A stretch of 22,660 nucleotides of DNA, taken from positions 1 to 22,660 of the IMG/VR virus record IMGVR_UViG_3300045993_000137. The stretch is one strand, 5' to 3'. Below are positions 20,332 through 22,660 of the stretch, in pieces. Both the position numbers and the translations under genes were made by a program. The notes beneath the pieces are model-generated. The model was not told the origin of the DNA, ran no database searches, and saw nothing but the letters and a program-made list of their open reading frames with translations. How positions within the stretch are numbered: position 1 is the stretch's first letter; every line of letters starts with the position of its first letter. Origin of the DNA: a virus.

Positions 20332-22660
20332 GGGCTGGTCAACGCTTGTAGCTGAGCCGAACTTAATGCAGTCCCATAGATGCGGACGTTGCGGAGGGTT
20401 CCGTAAGGTTGTGTCGCCCCTACTGAATCACTTGCAATAGTCATGTTTGCAGTAATATTTAGATCACCGTCAAATGCAAGCAAAGATGATGCAACTCCAC
20501 CTATGAAAGTTTGACTATTAGCAACAGTCCACTTATATGCCGCTTTCTGTATCGTGCTAGATGGTGTGAAAGTATTACCGCTTCTTACCCCGGTTCCGTC
20601 ATAAAGATACAGCACATTCGTAGTTGCAAGCACCCCGAGGGATGAAAAGGGACTCCCAAAACTTAACAATTGCTGATTGGCTGCTCCTGCTGCATAGGGA
20701 ATAGCAACCTCAGCATAAGCCGTCCCAACAGTCCCACTCACATTCCCCGCACTAGGGTATGTCAAAACGTCTGCCGCCCGTGTGACTGCTGTGGTTGCTG
20801 TGGGGATGTAGGTGGAGGCGAAGGAGGCTTGTTCTAGTTGAGCGCCCCAGACATAAGCACCACTAACACCGTTACCTGTATATGAGGATGTACCGTCAGC
20901 AGAACTTAGCAATACTGCATGAGGGCTTGCGACCCCTGTACCCGTATAAGTTATAGACGCACGATACCACCCATTCGACACAAGTGAAATCACCGCCGCC
21001 CCAGCAGCTACCCCAGCGCCCTTAGTACCAACAGTACCGTTTGCAGATGCGTTGAAATAGGCGTAGTTACTAGCGCCACCGTCAGATAGTGCAAACCATG
21101 TTCTGCCGTTTGGCTTAAAGTAAACTGAAAATGTGTATGTTGTCGCAGCGGTATCAGTGAAAGTCTGCTGGATTACATGGGTGTTTGTCGCTGTCGTATC
21201 TTCTGTAATCAGGTCTGCTGTCAGAGCACCATCTGGCCCAGCAATAGCGTCTACCGTAGACCCTGAGCCAAAAGCAAGTAAACGAATAATAGACCATGAA
21301 GTTTGAAACGTGCTGCTCTGCAAACACAAATTCACCCTGCTCCCCTCACTCAAGTACCCCAGCGGTCCACTCGCATCGACAGGGGCAGTGGACGGGACTA
21401 GGACTTGTTTGACGGAGATGTTGTCGAAGTCGTAGTATTGGTTTGCTGTGTTAGCACCAGCCTGTACACCAATATAGTGTGTCGTTGCCGTAGCTACAAA
21501 ACTAAACGATGTGGCTGTTTGGTTTGCTAGGATGTTGTTGACCGTGCCAAAAACGACACTCGTACCAACGATCATGTAGCCAGAACCAGTCCCACCAACA
21601 CGAGTTACCGAAACGGTATATGTCCCACCAACTATGCAAGTTATTGGCGTAGACGCTGCACCATAGTTTGTACCTGTGGCATCATTCTGGATTCTCAATG
21701 CACCAGCAACAACTGACAGTATCCCGCCTGTGATCACCCCGCTTGAGATGGTTGTCCACCCCGTAGTCCCGTTACTAAAGTCCCCATTAGTCACCAACTC
21801 ACTACCCAACACTCCACTCTTAATCGCAGCACCAGTGCCCGAAGTGACCACGTTGGAAGAAGTTGTGTTGCCGTTCAGGGTACTGAAGAACTGAATCCCA
21901 TCGACACCTGCGCCTTGGTATGGAGCAGCAAGAACACCGACGCTTACGTATTCGCTGGGGTTTTGGTTTGTCTGGCCGGTGACATCTTCGATCATAAAGT
22001 TAGTACAAATTATCGTACCAGCAATGCCATCTCCACCAACCGATACTCTATTATCAAATCCGATACCACCTGTAATTCCATTTATTCCGGTGGTTAAGAA
22101 ACTATATCTAGTAGGCGTTGGTAGAAGATTTATAACTAAACTTCCCCCAATTCCATTCGACCCATCCCTAATTACAATGGTGCCTGTTTTAGTTCCTTGA
22201 CCAACCGTGAACGAAACCCTATAAATGTGGCCCACTATCACAGGAACTACACCACTCAAATAATTACCATATCTCCAATCATTTCCGGACCCAGTAAAAG
22301 TTATTGACGAACCTGATGTGCTTCCAGAAGGAGCGCCAATTGCAGTCCAACCTGAAAAATTAGAATCGGAAACTGAACCCAACAAATTCCTCACCAACCG
22401 CGCACCTTGGAACCGAGCACACCCCGCAGGTACTACCCGAACAACACCTTCAAAGTCTGTGTGTGTGGCACAAGCAGTTGCGTCTGCTCGGGTGAATGTG
22501 GGGGTACCTGTTCCTAGTTGTTGGATCAGGCTGGTGATCAGGTTGACTTGAAACGATGGTGTTCCGACTGCGAAGTTACCAACCGATAGCGCACCGTTAG
22601 CAGCAAATGGTAAACCGTTATTCCAAGTGGATACTGCGGCTGTGCTTGTGCACAATTCAC
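20328..22660 (-). CDS. Large glycan-binding fibre / head-spike protein, 5' end outside window
   Basis: The frame remains open to the right edge, so the start is missing; the TTG at 22655 is only an internal codon. The visible N-terminal part (WNNGLPFAANGALSV) is a repeat found in phage virion-surface proteins. It is followed by a jelly-roll-like domain (about 21960-22380), a second one (about 21400-21800, GSELVTNGDFSNGTTGW to FDNISVKQV) resembling a CBM_4_9 carbohydrate-binding module, and a third (about 20750-21350, NLCLQSSTFQTSW to YVWGAQLEQASFASTYIPT) resembling the phage head spike fibre domain. The final ~110 residues look like a LamG-like beta-sandwich (WTVANSQTFIGGVASSLLAFDGDL, LRNVRIYGTALSSAQLQAL). 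It probably binds host surface glycans. It lies upstream of the tail adaptor, so attachment to the head or neck is possible. Confidence 0.84.
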   Translation of the reverse strand, partial: ELCTSTAAVSTWNNGLPFAANGALSVGNFAVGTPSFQVNLITSLIQQLGTGTPTFTRADATACATHTDFEGVVRVVPAGCARFQGARLVRNLLGSVSDSNFSGWTAIGAPSGSTSGSSITFTGSGNDWRYGNYLSGVVPVIVGHIYRVSFTVGQGTKTGTIVIRDGSNGIGGSLVINLLPTPTRYSFLTTGINGITGGIGFDNRVSVGGDGIAGTIICTNFMIEDVTGQTNQNPSEYVSVGVLAAPYQGAGVDGIQFFSTLNGNTTSSNVVTSGTGAAIKSGVLGSELVTNGDFSNGTTGWTTISSGVITGGILSVVAGALRIQNDATGTNYGAASTPITCIVGGTYTVSVTRVGGTGSGYMIVGTSVVFGTVNNILANQTATSFSFVATATTHYIGVQAGANTANQYYDFDNISVKQVLVPSTAPVDASGPLGYLSEGSRVNLCLQSSTFQTSWSIIRLLAFGSGSTVDAIAGPDGALTADLITEDTTATNTHVIQQTFTDTAATTYTFSVYFKPNGRTWFALSDGGASNYAYFNASANGTVGTKGAGVAAGAAVISLVSNGWYRASITYTGTGVASPHAVLLSSADGTSSYTGNGVSGAYVWGAQLEQASFASTYIPTATTAVTRAADVLTYPSAGNVSGTVGTAYAEVAIPYAAGAANQQLLSFGSPFSSLGVLATTNVLYLYDGTGVRSGNTFTPSSTIQKAAYKWTVANSQTFIGGVASSLLAFDGDLNITANMTIASDSVGATQPYGTLRNVRIYGTALSSAQLQALTSP

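Overview
The window looks like part of a tailed double-stranded DNA phage (or prophage) of a Gram-negative bacterium. It has a nested Rz/Rz1 spanin pair, a T7-like tail tubular protein and several probable ejected virion proteins, all typical of short-tailed (podovirus-like) phages. No tape-measure, major tail-tube, integrase, repressor, CRISPR or tRNA gene is visible. The host genus cannot be read from the sequence.

Layout: two convergent blocks meet at about 9.23 kb. Positions 1-9226 read rightward and carry replication, recombination and nucleotide/DNA-modification genes. These are the C-terminus of a family A DNA polymerase, a Cas4/RecB-like PD-(D/E)XK nuclease, a VRR-NUC nuclease, a putative amino acid:DNA transferase, a SNF2-type helicase, small conserved proteins, a P-loop kinase of the 5-hydroxymethyl-dU (5-hmdU) DNA kinase type, a protein of the alpha-glutamyl/putrescinyl-thymine pyrophosphorylase (5-hmdU kinase helical domain) type, a Rossmann methyltransferase-like protein, a thymidylate-synthase-fold enzyme, an HD phosphohydrolase and a DUF3310 protein. 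Positions 9237-22660 read leftward. In transcription order from the right they carry a large glycan-binding fibre (cut by the window edge), a 50-residue membrane protein, tail tubular and nozzle-like proteins, a GNAT acetyltransferase, three internal-virion-like proteins, two fibres sharing one N-terminal domain, and the lysis cassette.

Most neighbouring genes overlap by 1-4 bases (ATGA, TAATG, GTGA or TTGA junctions), so each block is probably a translationally coupled operon. The only sizeable rightward gaps are at 3372-3430, 5917-5946, 6244-6363 and 7081-7117. The first and last hold a shared promoter/leader module; the third holds two strong hairpins.

The main biological reading is a thymine hypermodification pathway. 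A thymidylate-synthase-fold enzyme would make 5-hydroxymethyl-dUMP, and the HD enzyme may trim competing thymidine nucleotides. After incorporation, the kinase would phosphorylate hmdU in DNA, and the pyrophosphorylase-like and amino acid:DNA transferase-like proteins would replace the phosphorylated group with an amino-containing adduct. The roles follow from families described for phages ViI, M6, SP10 and phiW-14. The final base is not predictable from this window. The polymerase and the large fibre are truncated by the window edges.
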